64,000 nt of DNA from Podarcis raffonei (GCF_027172205.1 NC_070618.1:10844538-10908537), one strand, 5' to 3'; shown: positions 1 through 11,797, numbered from the stretch's first letter. Notes: a model not told the origin generated them from the letters alone. Numbers and translations are program-made.

Positions 1-376
1 ACTCCTGTTATCCACTGCCTCCCACAGTTTGGTCAAACTCATGCTGGTAGCTTTGAGAACACTATCCAACCATCTCGTCCTCTGACATCCCCTTCTCCTT
101 GTGCCCTCCATTTTTCCGAACATCAGGGTCTTTTCCAGGGAGTCTTCTCTTCTCATGAGGTGGCCAAAGTATTGGAGCCTCAGCTTCAGGATCTGTCCTT
201 CCAGTGAGCACTCAGGGCTGATTTCCTTCAGAATGGATAGGTTTGATCTTCTTGCAGTCCACGGGACTCTCAAGAGTCTCCTCCAGCACCATAATTCAAA
301 AGAATCAATTCTTCGGCGATCAGCCTTCTTGATGGTCCAGCTCTCACTTCCATGCATCACTACTGGGAAATACCCT
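1..376 (-). mobile_element. BovB (RTE) LINE 3' fragment, cut by window edge
   Basis: The sequence is nearly identical to 2741-3111, which encodes the C-terminal part of the RTE/BovB reverse transcriptase on the minus strand. It ends abruptly at about 376, a 5' truncation. The element's 3' end lies outside the window. Confidence 0.85.
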
Positions 377-393
377 TGCTAGAAAACCCTAAA

Positions 394-1335
394 CTTGTGT
401 AAAATCACACATTCCCCCCCCCCCGTGGGCGCAGCCTTGCCAGGTTGCTCTGGCTCCTTAGCAAATTATAACTTCAGGAATTTAATCAAACCTTCATTAA
501 CTCTTAACTTTTGCTAATTCTACCAAAATCTGTAACAGCATATTTGCTTCTCCACCATCTCCTTTTCCTTGTTTGATTCCCTTGTTGTCCAAAGGTGCAG
601 CCACCTGCCTAGCTGGTCCCCTGCTACTAATGCTAATTGTGATTTATGTTGGATTTTGTGTTTTTAGGTTGTAAACCACTCTGTGATCTTTGGATGAAGG
701 GGGGTATATAAATATAATTAATAATAATAATAATGTATCTGTGTGTATCTATGATCTTAATTGGTGGCATTCAGCATTGAGCTGTCGTGGGCATCCCATC
801 ATTGCAGCTTGCCAGCTGGAACGAGCCCCTTCTCCTTCCTCTGCACACCGTTATTGGGGCTCTCCTGACTCCCCTGAACCAATTTCAGGGGTTCCACAGG
901 AAGTTGGGGGCAACCACATTGCTTTTGCCGGTGGAACTCCTGTCCTTTGTTTTTAGCAATGTTCTCCTTTACTTTTTTGTGCATTCTTTACTGTCTGCAT
1001 GCATTTCTCTCGCAGAAAATTGTGTCCCCCCCCCCCCCCCCCCGTTTGGACAAGACTTCCCTTTGATAAAAGAAGCCTTTCTTGCCTCTGATAAACTTCT
1101 TTGACTCTGCCCATTAACCACCGCTCTAGCATCCTCTCATCCCAGCTGGTACTTTTCCTTATCTGTAGTATACAGTTTAGCTGATTGTCTGTTCTTCTCA
1201 GAATTGTATGAGTTGTGAAGACAGCAGCAATTATGTTTGGCATTTTCAGAGGGGGCTCCCCACTTTGAGAATTTATTGTATGAAGCATTTCCAATCAAGG
1301 GAAATGCATTGACACACTTATTTCAGTTTGTAGTC
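394..1335. other. Intergenic, short L2-type tail and homopolymers
   Basis: C homopolymers at about 411-425 and 1026-1043. An L2/CR1-type 3' end at about 600-735 contains GTTGTAAACCACTCTG and runs into (TAA)n. No gene seen. Confidence 0.5.
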
Positions 1336-1393
1336 ATAGAATCATAGAATTATAGAGTTGGAAGGGACCCTAAGGATCATCCAACCTCCGTGC
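1336..1393 (-). mobile_element. CR1-type 3' tail fragment
   Basis: It contains the antisense CR1 terminus ATCATAGAATTATAGAGTTG followed by GAAGGGACC and ATCCAACC, shared with other CR1 ends in the window. Confidence 0.65.
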
Positions 1394-1564
1394 AGCTCTT
1401 ATTTTCCACTTAATGATATACATTCACATCATTATTATCCACTTTACCTCCCTGGCTCTTTAGAGCCTATTGACTTCCTTCCCTCCCGCCTGATGTGGCT
1501 TCCAAAATTAACCTTTATATCATTGCATTTTGTATGTTTTCCAATTCCAATTACACTCATTGCA

Positions 1565-1905
1565 AAATAGCTCAAAATTTAAATATAGAAAGGTAGAAAA
1601 CTTCTCATTACAAGTCTTCAGATAGCCCTGCTAGTGATGTTAATTGCTTACAATAATCTTTCAGATATCGTATAAATTTACCCCAGTCCTTTTGGAATAC
1701 TTGATCATGCTGGTTTTGGATTTTTCCCGTCAGCTTCACCAGTTCTACAAAATCCATCATCTTCATCTGCCACTCTTCTTTCCTTGGTACTTCTTGTTGT
1801 TTCCATTTTGGGGCTAAAAGAATTCTTGCTGCGGTTGTTGCATACAGTATTTTATCTTCCCTTGGTATCTCTTTACCCACTGTACCCAATAAAAAGGCTT
1901 ATCAG
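1565..1905 (-). mobile_element. L1 LINE 3' fragment
   Basis: The minus-strand frame contains ATTAARILLAPKWK and EEWQMKMMDFVEL, matching the C-terminus of the longer L1 ORF2 at 36012-37670. It is 5' truncated. Confidence 0.75.
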
Positions 1906-1916
1906 CACCCTGTTCT

Positions 1917-2361
1917 TGTTAGAATTCCTGCTCCATGATTGCAGTCATGGGATTTTTGTCTATCACATGATGGGATATGTTTTGACTCCACAGAGTGGGA
2001 AGTGACGGAGACAGGATGTTTGTGTTACTCTGTTCCATGAAGTGGGACTATTGTCCTTTGTTCTTTTTCTTTTTGCTGTCTGATGCTAGAGAGAGAGGGA
2101 GCCATGTTGCAGTGCTCCGTGTGTAAACTTTATTTGTAAATAAAGTAGATTAGCCAAAATGCTGAGTTGCTGAGGTCTGTTACGCATGATGCGCAAACTC
2201 TGAGGATCCCTAAGTGTGCTGGTGTCGGTTGGCATCGGTTCCTGTGATGTTCGGGCAGAAGAAAGCTTTTGAAGCTCCCGAACGATTGACCAGGAGGGAG
2301 GGAACATGCCAGTCAGGCATGTGTCTCTGCCAGGGTCCTACTCGAGCTGAGCTTCTAACCA
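1917..2361 (+). mobile_element. Possible solo LTR (fossil)
   Basis: About 445 bp beginning TGTTAGAA-like and ending TTCTAACCA-like, so the ends form a short inverted repeat. An AATAAA lies inside at about 2140. No target duplication was found and no internal retroviral region lies nearby. The family is not identified. It looks old and incomplete evidence makes this tentative. Confidence 0.3.
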
Positions 2362-2672
2362 AATTAGCTATCCCAGCTTGACAGCTTTCCGAGTTCCATT
2401 CCCTTTGAAATTACTTTGAAGCAAGTATTGGATCATCTTCATATGACTGAATGCAAATGAGAAATGTAAATGAAGCTTTGGTGTTAAATAAGATGCCACC
2501 TGCAGATGCAAATACTACAATAACTGTTGCCTTCTTCCTCGGTTTGTTCAGATAGAAAGCTGCCTTATTCTGAGTCAGGACTTTGACTCATCTAGCAGAA
2601 TATTGTCTGTGCTGACGGGCCACAATTCTCCAAGGCTGCAGAGATGAGATTTTCCTAGGTCTCCTGAGCGAT

Positions 2673-3291
2673 GTTGTTGTTGTTTAGTCGTTTAGTCGTG
2701 TCCGACTCTTTGTGACCCCATGGACCAGAGCACGCCAGGCACTCCTGTCTTCCACTGCCTCCCTCAGTTTGGTCAAACTCATGCTGGTAGCTTCGAGAAC
2801 ACTATCCAACCATCTCGTCCTCTGTCGTCCCCTTCTCCTTGTGCCCTCCATCTTTCCCAACACCAGGGTCTTTTCCAGGGAGTCTTCTCTTCTCATGAGG
2901 TGGCCCAAGTATTGGAGCCTAAGCTTCACGATCTGTCCTTCCAGTGAGCACTCAGGGCTGATTTCCTTCAGAATGGATAGGTTTGATCTTCTTGCAGCCC
3001 ATGGGACTCTCAAGAGTCTCCTCCAGCACCATAATTCAAAAGAATCAATTCTTCGGCGATCAGCCTTCTTTATGGTCCAGCTCTCACTTCCGTACATCAC
3101 TACTTGGAAAACCATGGCTTTAACTATACGGACCTTTGTTGGCAAGGTGATGTCTCTGCTTTTTAAGATGCTGTCTAGGTTTGCCATCGCCTTTCTCCCA
3201 AGGAGCAGGCGTCTTTTAATTTCGTGACTGCTGTCACCATCTGCAGTGATCATGGAGCGCAAGGAAGTAAAATCTCTCCCTGCCTCCCTGC
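2673..3291 (-). mobile_element. BovB (RTE) LINE 3' end inside a SINE
   Basis: The minus-strand frame at 2684-3262 (192 codons) encodes the reverse-transcriptase C-terminus, including MVFQVVMYGSESWTIKKADR and RRGRQRTRWLDSV. The 3' tail of GTT units lies at 2673. A 12-bp duplication, CTCCTGAGCGAT / CTCCTGAGCAAT (2661-2672 and 3292-3303), brackets it. The ORF is open over this part but 5' truncated. Confidence 0.9.
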
Positions 3292-3328
3292 CTCCTGAGC
3301 AATACCAAGGATCAAATCTGGGACCTTC

Positions 3329-3832
3329 CCAGGTTGGGAATTATAGGGACAGAACTACCTAAACTGTATAGAAACTTATTCATGTATGCTACTACAACAG
3401 CAAGAATGTTACTTGCCCCACAATGGAAAGAAGCGGAAGTCCCAGCAAAGGAAGAATTGATACAAAAACTTATGGAATATGCAGAAATGGCAAAACCTAC
3501 CGGTAGAATAAGAAATCAAGATTTAAAAAAATTACATATAAAAGAATGGAAATGGTTTATTGAATATTTACAGATAAATTGTAAACAGATGAAAAAAACA
3601 TTGGCAGGATTATTGTAATAACCTGCATCTTCATCAGAGTATATATTTAAAGAAGATGAATAAATGAGCAAATTAAGTTAATTTGGATATGCAGAAAATA
3701 TGCATTAAAAATAAATTTTAGGAACTGCAGAAAGAGGGGGGAGGAAGTCAAGCTTTGAAATGTCAAAATGATTGTAAAATTAGTGAAACATATAAACTTG
3801 AAAAGTATAAAAAAAATTTTTTAAAGAAAAAC
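3329..3832 (+). mobile_element. L1 LINE 3' fragment inside a SINE
   Basis: The plus-strand frame 3334-3618 encodes the L1 ORF2 C-terminus (LFMYATTTARMLLAPQW). An A-rich 3' end follows. An imperfect duplication, CTGGGACCTTC / CTGGGAATTTC (3318-3328 and 3833-3843), brackets it. Confidence 0.8.
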
Positions 3833-3859
3833 CTGGGAATTTCTACATGCAAGCAGGTA

Positions 3860-4009
3860 CAGTGGTACCTCGGGTTAAGTACTTAACAGCCCAATTTCTG
3901 TTCTTATCCTGAAGTAAAGTTCTTAACCTGAAGCACTATTTCTGGGTTAGTGGAGTCTGTAACCTGAAGCATATGTAACCTGAAGCGTATGTAACCCGAG
4001 GTACCACTG
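3860..4009. mobile_element. TA-type MITE (Tc1/mariner-like), 150 bp
   Basis: The inverted ends are CAGTGGTACCTCGGGTTA and its complement TAACCCGAGGTACCACTG, flanked by TA on both sides. The interior repeats the motif AACCTGAAGC. It is inserted in the split SINE. Confidence 0.85.
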
Positions 4010-4032
4010 TACTCAGCTGAGCATCTCTTTTT

Positions 4033-5399
4033 GCTGTTAAAGGCCCACAGCCCCCTTTTAAGTCTGAGTCACACAAGCATAGATATAGCTCAGCTTCTTA
4101 TTTCTGGATGATCTGCAGCTGTGTGAAGGGAAGGAAAACATTGCGTGTGACTTAATATTATGAAATGCCTTTCTGAGCTGTTTGATGGGTGGCAGCTGTT
4201 TCCTACCTGCAAATCATGACGGGGTGTTAGTTGTTCAGTATGACCTGCCTGGTGGTGATAGATTTGTTCTCTGAAAGGGGAGAGTTCAACTATATAAAGT
4301 TTTGGAAATGTTTTATCTCTCTATCCAACGAGTACTCTTAAAAGCGTTGAGAGTTACCACTGAGGAGTGTTGACTTTCCTTGTGGCAGATGGAGCGCTCA
4401 CATGGCGTACAGTAAACAATGTGTCATCTATTTACATCTTTTTCTTCTTTTTTACATTAGCCACAGATGGCTTGGCATCATTTTGAAAATATATTTAAAA
4501 AATATCTAACTTTATTATTATTTTTTTCTAATTCTGTATTTATACTTGTGAGTCCATGATACTTTCTACTTTGGGCTCTCAGTAGCTAGGAAGCTAATCA
4601 CCCGTGTTGAACCATTATCCATCTATCGTAATTAGGGGTGTGAGCACTTTAAATGTAGGTTAATCAACTCAGTTTTAGCTGATTAACAGTAGGGAGCAAT
4701 ACTGTATATGTGGAATATTTTTAACTAGTGGGGCTGGCAGTTTTAAGGGCAGACCTTTGGTGTGAGTGTTTACTGTAAAAGGGAATGAAAAATAAAATAG
4801 TAAGCTGTTATTTTTCTTCTGTTTTATAAAACAAAGAAACTGATGTATTCTTCCTTCAGTATCTCAAAAAGTGGCCGATACTGCAGATGTTGCAATTAGC
4901 AAATTTATTTAAATATAATCAATTAAGGACCATACAAATTGCCTTCCTGGATCAGACTAAATGGGGTCCTAGTCCAATAGTCTCTAACAGCAGGTAGTCA
5001 GACACATTTGGAAGATCACAAGCAAAGCATGAAGGTTAAGGACTCTAGTTTGTTTCTTGCATCTGCTACTCATGAAATATACAGCCGGTAAACACAGGCT
5101 TTATTCCTTCTTAACTTGCAAATACAATAAATAATGGCAGAGCTCTCCATTTGCAACTTTTGGCTTCTTTTGTCCTTGAGCTCTTTCTGTTCTTGATGGT
5201 CCTTGCAAGTACTCTGTAACTACATTTGGCTTTTTTCCTCCTCCCACTAAATCCCTTTTCCTTTGGTGCTACGTCTTTTAGATAAGCAGGAACTATCTTA
5301 CTGAAAACATTTGAAGGCTGTATTGAGAGCCTTTTTTCAGCTGAAGAGCCAAGTAAAAATAGACTAAATAAATAGAAAGTTGTTGGCTCACATAACCAC
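4033..5399. other. Intergenic, no feature seen
   Basis: AT-rich unique sequence with no coding signal or repeat that I recognise. Confidence 0.5.
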
Positions 5400-5730
5400 G
5401 GACAGCTCTTATTCTTCATGCGTTTCTCTAAGCCAAAGCTGTGATCCACCTGAATCACCACATTTAGTGGTAGCGATTCCACAGGTTAATTATGTATTGA
5501 ATGAAATACCACTTCAGCTTTGACCTGGCCTGATCCTGCTCTTAAATCAACTCCCATCATCATTTTTGATGGTGCACCTTCCAACCATGTGTGCATGAGA
5601 GAGAAAAGTCTCTCTCTATATCATCCCCACACTGTTCCTAATTTTATAAGCCTCTGGCACATGCCCCATTAGTCATCCTTAAACTGAAGAGCTCCAAATT
5701 CTTTAGTTTAAGATGATACTGTTCCTTAAC
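5400..5730 (-). mobile_element. Old CR1-like LINE fragment
   Basis: The minus strand loosely follows the CR1 ORF2 C-terminus (LFSLRMTNGA then CTHGWKVHHQK), with frame breaks. It is divergent, so the family call is tentative. Confidence 0.4.
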
Positions 5731-7007
5731 TGGCGATGACTAATCAACTAAAAACCAGTGGACAATCTTAACAGGTAAGAGCGATCACAGATGAGCTGTC
5801 ACTGACTGCGTTGTCCAGTCATTGCAGTAGCTGTCAGCAATGAGCAAGAATACTTGAGGGATAAGCTTTTAATTTCACGCTTTCTCAACCTTGAAGGCTC
5901 TCCGTGTGCTGTTTTGCCAGGAAAGGTGAGGGGCAGATTTTGGGCAGGTGCAGTTTTCTCTACTCATCCATAAGAAAAGGTTCACCTGCTGGAATCCCCT
6001 CTTCTTGTGCCCAGTTGCACCTAGTCACCTAAAAATGGCACATTAAGGGACGCATGACTCTGACGAACCCATGACCATGAAATTAAAAGTCTCATGCTTT
6101 ACCCACTGAGCTTGTGTTCCCCCTTAGTGACTAGTGAACCACTCAAGGTCAAAATAACATACTAGAAGCTTTCTTAAGTGTGCGTGTTGATCTGAGCAGC
6201 CTTGAACATCCATCAGACAAGCTGGCAGCGCTGACCTCTGACTGCAGAAAATCTGGTAAGAAGCCAGTTGCTTTATTGCATATCTGTTTCTTTGCAAGAA
6301 AGGCATGTCTTGTTAATGATGGCAGGGTGGGTGGACGCCAAGCTAGTTTACATTTTGAGTCTTATTTCACGCCTCTCTAAAGCCCACTCACCCTGTGACT
6401 AATCTCCAAGTTGATTCACCTTTCCCATCTTGATCGCTTTATTAACACCACATTGCCAGCAGTTTTTTTGAGTTTAACTATAGGAAGTATGTATAGCAAG
6501 GGTGAAGAAGAACCTGCAGCACTGCAGATGTGGCTGGACTATAACAGCTCTCTTGATCTCAGTTTGCCATGCTGGCTGTCAGGTGTGAAGAGTGTAAAAA
6601 CATCTGGAGGGATGCAGGCTGCTCTCCAGCTGATGTGTAGAATGAGTTGGCTGTAACTAATTCCAAGGCTTGGCCACTCTCTCTAGCACATTCTGGTGAC
6701 ATCTTAAACATCATTAATGTGATGTACTGTATGTGGGCTGCCTTGAAGGATGCTCATAAATGGTGCAGAATGCAGCAGACGGGCCCTAGAGAGTGGCAAA
6801 AAGAGAATGATGCTTGTTCTTCATTGTCTTAACTAGCCACCAGTTTAGCAAAATCAAAGGAGTCTTGACTCCTCACCTGCAAGGTCCTAGTGGTCTGGAT
6901 CTTCAGGAATTAATCTGGATAATTGTTTATTCAGCTATAAACACTGATGATGTCAATAGCTTTATTCCCACTGAAAAGAGTCTTTTGAGTGGTGGTACTC
7001 TTGTTCT
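5731..7007. other. Intergenic, one decayed hAT-like element
   Basis: At about 6510-6625 a degraded palindromic hAT-like element is visible (GCAGATGTGGCTGGACTATA near one end, ACATCTGGAGGG near the other). The rest is unique and shows no gene. Confidence 0.4.
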
Positions 7008-7361
7008 AGGGGACGCGGTGGCGCTGTGGGTTAAACGACAGAGCGTAGGACTTGCCGATCAGAAGTTTGGTGGTTCGAATCCCCGCGATGGGGTGAGCTC
7101 CCGTTGCTCAGTCCCTGCTCCTGCCAACCTAGTAGTTCGAAAGCATGTCAAAGTCAAGTAGATAAATAGGTACCGCTCTGGCAGGAAGATAAACGGCATT
7201 TCCGTGCGCTGCTCTGGTTCGCCAGAAGCGGCTTAGTCATGCTGGCCACATGACCCGGAAACTGTACGCCGGCTCCCTCGGCCAATAAAGCAAGATGAGC
7301 GCCGCAACCCCAGTTGGTCACGACTGGACCTAATGGTCAGGGGTCCCTTTACCTTTACCTT
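7008..7361 (+). mobile_element. Sauria SINE, full length
   Basis: tRNA-like head with A- and B-box regions (GTGGCGCTGTGGGTTAAAC; GGTTCGAATCC) and tail TTTACCTTTACCTT. A perfect 11-bp duplication, ACTCTTGTTCT, lies at 6997-7007 and 7362-7372. Confidence 0.93.
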
Positions 7362-7597
7362 ACTCTTGTTCTTGTATTCTCTCCCCCTCACCAGGCTCTT
7401 TCATTGTAATATCTCAAAATTATTATTAAAACAGTCATGTTTCACCTTTTTTTTTTTTTACTGGCATTGAAGTTGCTGGTTTTTAGTACATCTACAAAAG
7501 GTTGTCCCATTACTGCAAGGACAGCTGCCTGCTCAATGAGATTTCCACTCGCTGTGTGTCTCCACACCCCTCCAATCTGCTCCAGATGTTTGGGGAG

Positions 7598-7901
7598 CAT
7601 AGCCGTCTTTCTCATTGGGTTTACTGGTGCGTTATGCCAGGGTGCCAGCCTCTCAGGGACGCCCCTGCGAGTGGGGGAGCTGTGTGGCTTTGCCGGTGGC
7701 CTCCCCTTTCCCTCCTGCACGCCCGCCAGCTGTGACCCGTCAACCATATGGCTGGCGGGCGTGTAGCTTGCCTCCCAAGCCTCCGCAGGAGGAGAGCGAT
7801 CCCCGCAGAGGCTTGGGAAAAGGTCGACAACTCTGGGAAACGGGGGGTGGGGCGCCACAGATCTTTTCACCACAGCGCTGGATACGCTTAAGACGGCTCT
7901 G
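7598..7901. mobile_element. hAT-type non-autonomous element, GC-rich
   Basis: Ends CATAGCCGTCTT and AAGACGGCTCTG, with a perfect 8-bp duplication, TTGGGGAG (7590-7597 and 7902-7909). The right end matches the termini of 46694-47000, a second copy of the same family. Long open frames here are GC artefacts. Confidence 0.8.
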
Positions 7902-7953
7902 TTGGGGAGGGATCCCAGAATATATTTTAGGGAGGGGTTGTGTAAAGAGAAGG

Positions 7954-8303
7954 GACGTGGGTGGCGCTGTGGGTTAAACCACAGAGCCTAGGACTTGCCG
8001 ATCAGAAGGTCGGGGGTTCAAATCCCCGCGACGGGGTGAGCTCCTGTTGCTTGGTCCCTGCTCCTGAAACCTAGTAGTTCGAAAGCACATCAAAGTGCAA
8101 GTAGATAATTAGGTACCGCTCCGGAGGGAAGGTAAACGGTGTTTCTGTGTGCTGCTCTGGTTCGCCAGAAGTGGCTTAGTCATGCTGGCCACATGACCCG
8201 GAAGCTGTACGCCGGGTCCCTCGGCCAATAAAGCGAGATGACAGCCGCAACCCCAGAGTCGGTCACGACAGGACCTAATGGTCAGGGGTCCCTTTACCTT
8301 TAC
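7954..8303 (+). mobile_element. Sauria SINE, full length
   Basis: Same family as 7008-7361. A perfect 15-bp duplication, TGTGTAAAGAGAAGG, lies at 7939-7953 and 8304-8318. Confidence 0.93.
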
Positions 8304-8397
8304 TGTGTAAAGAGAAGGAAAAGAAGTTCTGTGGTGCAGGTGGAGGTGTTTGTGCTAATGGAATGACCTCCTTAGATACACTAGATATCTTCATTAG

Positions 8398-8512
8398 ATA
8401 CAATAGATATCTCAGAATTGTGGGTTCAAGACCCACATTAGGCGAAAGATTCCTGCATTGCAGAGGGTTGGACTAGATGACCCTTGTGGTCCTTCCAACT
8501 CTTCTATAATCC
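8398..8512 (+). mobile_element. tRNA-Lys-type SINE with CR1 tail, decayed
   Basis: It contains a B box (GGGTTCAAGACCC), then the link GAAAGATTCCTGCATTGCAG and the CR1 end GGTTGGACTAGATGACCC. The 5' part is degraded. It is related to 60948-61099. Confidence 0.7.
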
Positions 8513-8792
8513 CTGGACTTTATTTGCACATATTTGCAACTTTAAAGTTATTTTATATTATTATTGTCTTTTAAACTGCTTGGGAGTTGCTGGACAGAAA
8601 ATAAAATGTATAAAGGCCTGATTGATTGATTTCTGTAGGGAGTCACCTCCTCTGCAGACAGAGTAGGAATGAATGATTAGACCAAGAACAATTCAGAGGA
8701 ATATTATAGTTGGTCTTAATTTGGTAGATCAAGACAACATTTTGGAGAAACCAGGGGAGAAGAGATGAAAAGGCAAAACGGTAGATCTAAAC
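8513..8792. other. L2-type tail and unique DNA
   Basis: A short 3'-end-like stretch, TTAAACTGCTTGGGAG to (TTGA)n at about 8565-8630, is followed by unique DNA. Confidence 0.35.
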
Positions 8793-8914
8793 CAGCTTTC
8801 TCTAACCTGGTTCTCTCCAAATGTTTTGAACCACAACTGTCATTGGCCACACTACTGGGATGAATAGGATTTGCAATCCAAAACATCTGGAAGGCATGAG
8901 GTTGGAGAAGGCTG
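8793..8914. mobile_element. hAT-type non-autonomous element, 122 bp
   Basis: Inverted ends CAGCTTTCTCTAACCTGG and CATGAGGTTGGAGAAGGCTG, with a degraded 8-bp duplication (ATCTAAAC / ATCTAGAG). Confidence 0.65.
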
Positions 8915-10085
8915 ATCTAGAGAGCTATAATGATGGTAAATGTTATATATGAGAACTTAAAAGTGGATCATATGTTGTCAGTTGAGACTAAATCTGAGTG
9001 CTAGATCGGCAAAAATTAAACTGGTTCTTAATGGGAAAACAGGGCCTTTGCAAGGAAACTTCTTTTAGGCTGTTCATGGAACACATTTTCAGGAAGAGAA
9101 GCAGAACTGACAGTTGTTAAGAGCAGCAGGGAAATGTTTGTCTATTTCCAGTGGAATTTTTTTGTAGTTGTTCAAAGGGTGCCACAAAACACTTTGCTCT
9201 CATCTGCTGAACTGGTATGTCTATTGTGTTTTTGTAGTTATCCTTGCTCATTTTAGAAGAGGTGTCATGATTAGGTATGGAATAAATGAAGTATACAGCC
9301 ATACACCCTAACCAAGTATATTCAGAAATAAGTCCCAGTGAATGGGGCTTAGTCCTAGGCATCTAATCAGATTGGATCTAATCAGATATGTGAAAATGGG
9401 TCTGATCTTCAGTCAATAAATTCATGCAGATACAAACCCATGGCCTCAGTCCAGCCCGAGCCATGTGCAAGGAGTGTCCCCAGGTGTTGCTGCACATCTG
9501 CATAAAAGGTGTATCTGGCCAGGATTTGGATGACTATTTTTATGTACAGTTGTGCTTGCATCAGTCTGGTTCTGCACACTATTCTCCCTAGCTGGATCAA
9601 GGCTCATGAATTTTCAGCAACTCCCCTCCTTCTTCAGAGAAAGCTCCAACATCTGCCTACAATAATGGAAGGGAACCAAATTTGTGGCATGCATTTATTT
9701 GCATTATGCAAAGACGACCAACTCTCTGGGCTTGTGTACAGCTTGATAGCTAAGGGTGCTTCATGGACATTTGATAGCTGATCTTCAGATTGTGGTGCAG
9801 GTCATACCTACCCATTGGCAAAGACCAGAAACGCAAAGAGCTTGGTAGGTTTTAATCTGACTAGAGGGTCTGAGCTTTTGCAACTGGTGAGCAAGTACCA
9901 AATGATGCTTCTACTTTTGGAGGACTGATGAGCATTATTTGCCTGATTCTCCCCCTCGAAATGGAGGGTAGTTTTCCAGGCGAAGGTCTTAGCAATGCTC
10001 TCTTCTTTCCTGACTTTCAAAAATGATTCTTGTGAAACAGGAAGGGTTGGTGTGAAAAACCCAGCAGGGGTACAACACCTTAAGT
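8915..10085. other. Intergenic, short palindromic repeat only
   Basis: A palindromic repeat fragment lies at about 9300-9372 (AAATAAGTCCCAGTGAAT). Otherwise unique, no gene seen. Confidence 0.4.
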
Positions 10086-10339
10086 CATGGGTAGGCAAAC
10101 TAAGGCCCAGGGGCCGGGGCCGGCCCAATCGCCTTCTAAATCTGGCCCGCGGACGGTCCATGAATCAGTGTGTTTTTACATGAGTAGAATGTGTCCTTTT
10201 ATTTAAAATGCATCTCTGGGTTATTTGTAGGGCACAGGAATTCGTTCATTTATTTATTTTTCAAAATATAGTCCGGCCCCCCCACAAGGTCTGAGGGACA
10301 GTAGACCGGCCCCCTGCTGAAAAAGTTTGCTGACCCCTG
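10086..10339. mobile_element. hAT-type non-autonomous element, 254 bp
   Basis: Ends CATGGGTAGGCAAACT and AGTTTGCTGACCCCTG, with a perfect 8-bp duplication, CCTTAAGT (10078-10085 and 10340-10347). Confidence 0.88.
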
Positions 10340-10739
10340 CCTTAAGTCTTCTACTTGTTGATTGGGACTCCTGCAGGGTGTTTTGGAACCCTTTTAGAAC
10401 GAATTCTTAGTATTCCTGAACAATGAGTGGCTGCTTGTGCCCTTCTACTGTCCCAAGTGAGACATTGTAAGAAGAAACTGGAGCAAAAACATTGCCTGGG
10501 TCCTGATTTGTGGGTCAGTCCCCTTTGCACCCATGCAGGCCCCGTTACCACAGCAGAGTGACCCATACTGAAGGTACAAGAGCAAGCTGGTCAGTTGGCA
10601 ACCCCGAAGCGCAAACCATTTGTTGACTGCCGCCTAAATTTTCAGGGAAGAGTGGGAGAAATAGATTTGTTATCTGAAACGCAGCATATGTTTCGAGCGG
10701 AGCACAACAGCTTTCTGAGCCAAGCTATTAGTAACACCT

Positions 10740-10960
10740 GATATACCCCCTACTACTCATTAGTCACCTGCCAGCAATGAGCCATTCCATTAGCATTCTT
10801 GCTCCGCTTTGATCTTCCCTCTCCTGCTCTGCCGCTAATTAAGCATCTGTTTGCCAGGCAAAAACAAATCATCTCCTTATGAAGGCATAAAACATTTCAT
10901 TTTCAGACAAAAAGAAATCTGCTGTAAATAATAATTAAGGAGTCAGTGTTTCCCCTCCCC
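10740..10960. other. Possible conserved non-coding element
   Basis: Repeat-free stretch with dense homeodomain-like cores (GCTAATTAAG, TAATTAAGG), a full TTTGCCAGGCAAA palindrome at about 10850-10862 and no open frame. Conservation cannot be judged here. Confidence 0.3.
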
Positions 10961-11221
10961 CAAGAAGAAGAGAAGAACCAGATTGTCACCCAAGTCATTC
11001 CAAAAAAATTTTTTTTAAAAAGTTTCTGTTGAGTTGGGGAATGTTCCTTTCTAGGATTTGGGTCCTAGTGAGCCTTAGTGACTCACAGCTTTTCTCCGCA
11101 GCATATGGGGGAATTTGTACACTACAAATTTAGATTTGCTTTAATTTGTCATGGAGCACTGTGGGCTCCTAAAGGGCTTCTTACCTCAATTTACTCTGAT
11201 AACATCCTTTTATTTATCTCA

Positions 11222-11734
11222 TCCACTCTTCCAAGGAGCCTCTGGGAAATGATATGAATTGAAAAGGATGTTCAAAATAACTTTTATAAATAAACAACAA
11301 CCCAGCAGCTTTTCTTCTGGGAATTATAGGGACAGAACTACCTAAATTATACAGAAATTTATTTATGTCTGCTACTACAGCAGCAGGAATGCTATTTGCC
11401 CCAAAGTGGAAAGAAGCAGAGTCCCAGCAAAGGAAGAATGGATACAAAATCTTATGGGATATGCAGAAATGGCGAAACTCACCGGAAGAATAAGAAATCA
11501 AGATAACAAATTCTTAAAAATAAAAAAATGGAAATGATTTACTGAGTATTTACAGATAAATTGCAAACAGATAAAAACATTAGCAGGATTATTGTAATAA
11601 CCTACAGTTTTAGAAGAGTATATATTTAAAGCAGATAATGAGCAAATTAAATGAATTTGGATATGCAGAAGATATTAAAAAAAATAAATTGAGAACCACA
11701 GAAAGAGGGAGAAGGCAGTCAAAGTATAAATAAA

Positions 11735-11737
<3 letters not shown>
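11222..11737 (+). mobile_element. L1 LINE 3' fragment with TA microsatellite tail
   Basis: The translation follows L1 ORF2 (FKITF, then GIIGTELPKLYRN and MLFAPKW) with frame breaks. It ends in A-rich sequence and (TA)n. Confidence 0.75.

Positions 11738-11791
<54 letters not shown>
11738..11791. repeat. (TA)n microsatellite
   Basis: About 26 uninterrupted TA units at the 3' end of the L1 fragment. Confidence 0.95.

Positions 11792-11797
<6 letters not shown>

Larger units (their letters stand above)
2550..4032 (-). repeat. tRNA-Ala-type SINE split by three nested insertions
   Basis: Antisense SINE pieces at 2550-2672, 3304-3328, 3844-3859 and 4010-4032 follow the order of the consensus seen at 45815-46004 (tail GAAAGCTGCCTTAT, then GGGACCTT, then CATGCAAGCAGG, then GCTGAGC). 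A BovB, an L1 and a TA-type MITE interrupt it. Confidence 0.6.

Noticed and set aside
5111-5482. 123-codon minus-strand frame
   Set aside because: No recognisable domain. It overlaps a decayed CR1-like fragment and lacks neighbouring splice or promoter evidence.
7442-7977. Open frames of 109-143 codons
   Set aside because: They run across a GC-rich hAT element and a SINE edge with no protein family features.
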